Shown piece by piece: positions 5,033-5,668 of a stretch of DNA of 5,668 nt (position 1 is the first letter of the stretch; every line of letters begins with the position of its first letter). The stretch covers positions 1 through 5,668 of the forward strand of contig JAMORM010000107.1 of assembly GCA_027063585.1 (NCBI GenBank), given 5' to 3'. The position numbers were made by a program, and so were the translations under genes. The DNA is from Sulfurimonas sp. (GTDB taxonomy: Bacteria > Campylobacterota > Campylobacteria > Campylobacterales > Sulfurimonadaceae). Below the pieces are notes generated by a model that made no database searches, was not told the origin of the DNA, and worked only from the letters and a program-made list of their open reading frames with translations.

Positions 5033-5668
5033 TTAGATGTCTAAATACTCTTTTATTGCATCCACTTTATCTGTTCTTTCCCAGTTAAAGCCCACCTCTT
5101 CACGTCCAAAGTGACCATAAGCTGCAGTTTTACGATAAATAGGCTTTAATAAATCTAATGATTTTATAATTCCTGCAGGGGAAAGATCAAAAAGTTCTTT
5201 TACACAGCTTTCTATTTTCTCTTCATCAACTTTTCCTGTGTTGTGTGTGTCAACCATAATGGAAACTGGCTGAACAACGCCGATTGCATAAGCAACTTGA
5301 ATAGTTACTCTGTCACATGCACCTGCAGCTACAAGGTTTTTAGCAACCCAGCGGGCAGCATATGCAGCCGAACGGTCAACCTTGGTCGGGTCTTTCCCGG
5401 AAAATGCTCCACCACCATGTGGGCAGCTTCCTCCGTATGTATCTACAATTATTTTACGACCTGTAAGACCGGCATCTCCCTGAGGACCGCCAATTACAAA
5501 TTTTCCTGTTGGATTAATATGAAAAACAGTATTTTCATCCATCATATCTGCAGGAATTACTTTTCGTATTACCTCTTCTATTACATCTTTATGAATCTGC
5601 TCTTGAGAAACCTCAGGAGCATGCTGTGTAGAAATAACGACAGTTTCTACCGAAACTGGTTTATCGTC
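5033..5668 (-). CDS. metK: S-adenosylmethionine synthetase, C-terminal part (5' end outside window)
   Basis: MetK makes S-adenosylmethionine from methionine and ATP in the cytosol. The frame is open to the right edge (first visible residues [20 protein letters not shown], a conserved MetK segment). The gene is therefore cut there, and the MetMet at 5545 is internal. The 211 visible residues are roughly the last 55% of a protein usually about 385 long. Counting from the edge, the nucleotide and metal-binding [13 protein letters not shown] lies at about 60-72, the loop [19 protein letters not shown] at about 85-103 and the C-terminal YGHFGRE at about 183-189. The wording [13 protein letters not shown] matches Campylobacterota MetK as I recall it. 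The N-terminal signature is out of view. The stop is followed by an AT-rich palindrome, and the ferredoxin gene begins 117 bases downstream. Confidence 0.96.
   Translation of the reverse strand, partial: DDKPVSVETVVISTQHAPEVSQEQIHKDVIEEVIRKVIPADMMDENTVFHINPTGKFVIGGPQGDAGLTGRKIIVDTYGGSCPHGGGAFSGKDPTKVDRSAAYAARWVAKNLVAAGACDRVTIQVAYAIGVVQPVSIMVDTHNTGKVDEEKIESCVKELFDLSPAGIIKSLDLLKPIYRKTAAYGHFGREEVGFNWERTDKVDAIKEYLDI

Noticed and set aside
5543..5545. ATG as the start of a 170-residue MetK
   Set aside because: The 41 codons upstream to the window edge encode conserved MetK sequence ([13 protein letters not shown]), so this Met is internal.
1..5668. CRISPR array, transposase, phage, toxin-antitoxin or defence system
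   Set aside because: No spaced direct repeats and no such coding sequences; every sizeable gene is a recognised core housekeeping family.

Overview
The window reads as ordinary chromosomal core DNA of a Campylobacterota (epsilonproteobacterial) species, most likely a relative of Sulfurimonas. Four things point there: AT-rich sequence; protein sequences that look like Campylobacter, Helicobacter and Sulfurimonas orthologues (49-residue L32, the MetK segment, the HIT protein with its RVHLHVMARF stretch); a sigma-70 promoter made of a T-tract and TATAAT with no recognisable -35 box; and the gene order fdxA-ndk-DUF177-rpmF-plsX-fabH, which I recall from Campylobacter jejuni. The phylum call is strong. 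The genus call is tentative and comes from memory, not from a search.

Layout. Positions 1-1373 on the + strand hold the C-terminal part of a DEAD-box RNA helicase with an Arg/Gly-rich tail. It overlaps by one base a small HIT-family protein. Positions 1374-1544 are a 171-base gap between convergent genes, and they are full of secondary structure: a hairpin over the HIT stop codon, a second hairpin, and a nested palindrome of about 103 bp that ends where the fabH stop codon begins. From 1545 to the right edge everything is on the - strand, transcribed right to left: metK (partial), a 2[4Fe-4S] ferredoxin, ndk, a DUF177/YceD protein, rpmF, plsX and fabH.

How the genes fit together. DUF177-rpmF-plsX-fabH is the conserved bacterial cluster joining ribosome assembly (YceD, L32) to the start of phospholipid and fatty-acid synthesis (PlsX makes acyl-phosphate, FabH makes the first condensation product). 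The fabD-fabG-acpP genes that follow in Escherichia coli are absent, because a convergent gene lies downstream. ndk begins a new transcription unit, judging by the strong promoter at 4528-4570. The spacings after it (9, 20, 3 and 1 bases) suggest that ndk through fabH form one operon. The ferredoxin and metK are separated from it and from each other by hairpin-bearing gaps.

I found no new multi-gene system, no mobile element with a transposase, no CRISPR array and no RNA gene. The points most worth a second look are the two long concentric palindromes (1442-1544 and 4943-5016), the hairpin that holds a stop codon in its loop (1362-1383), and the non-canonical histidine motif of the HIT protein.
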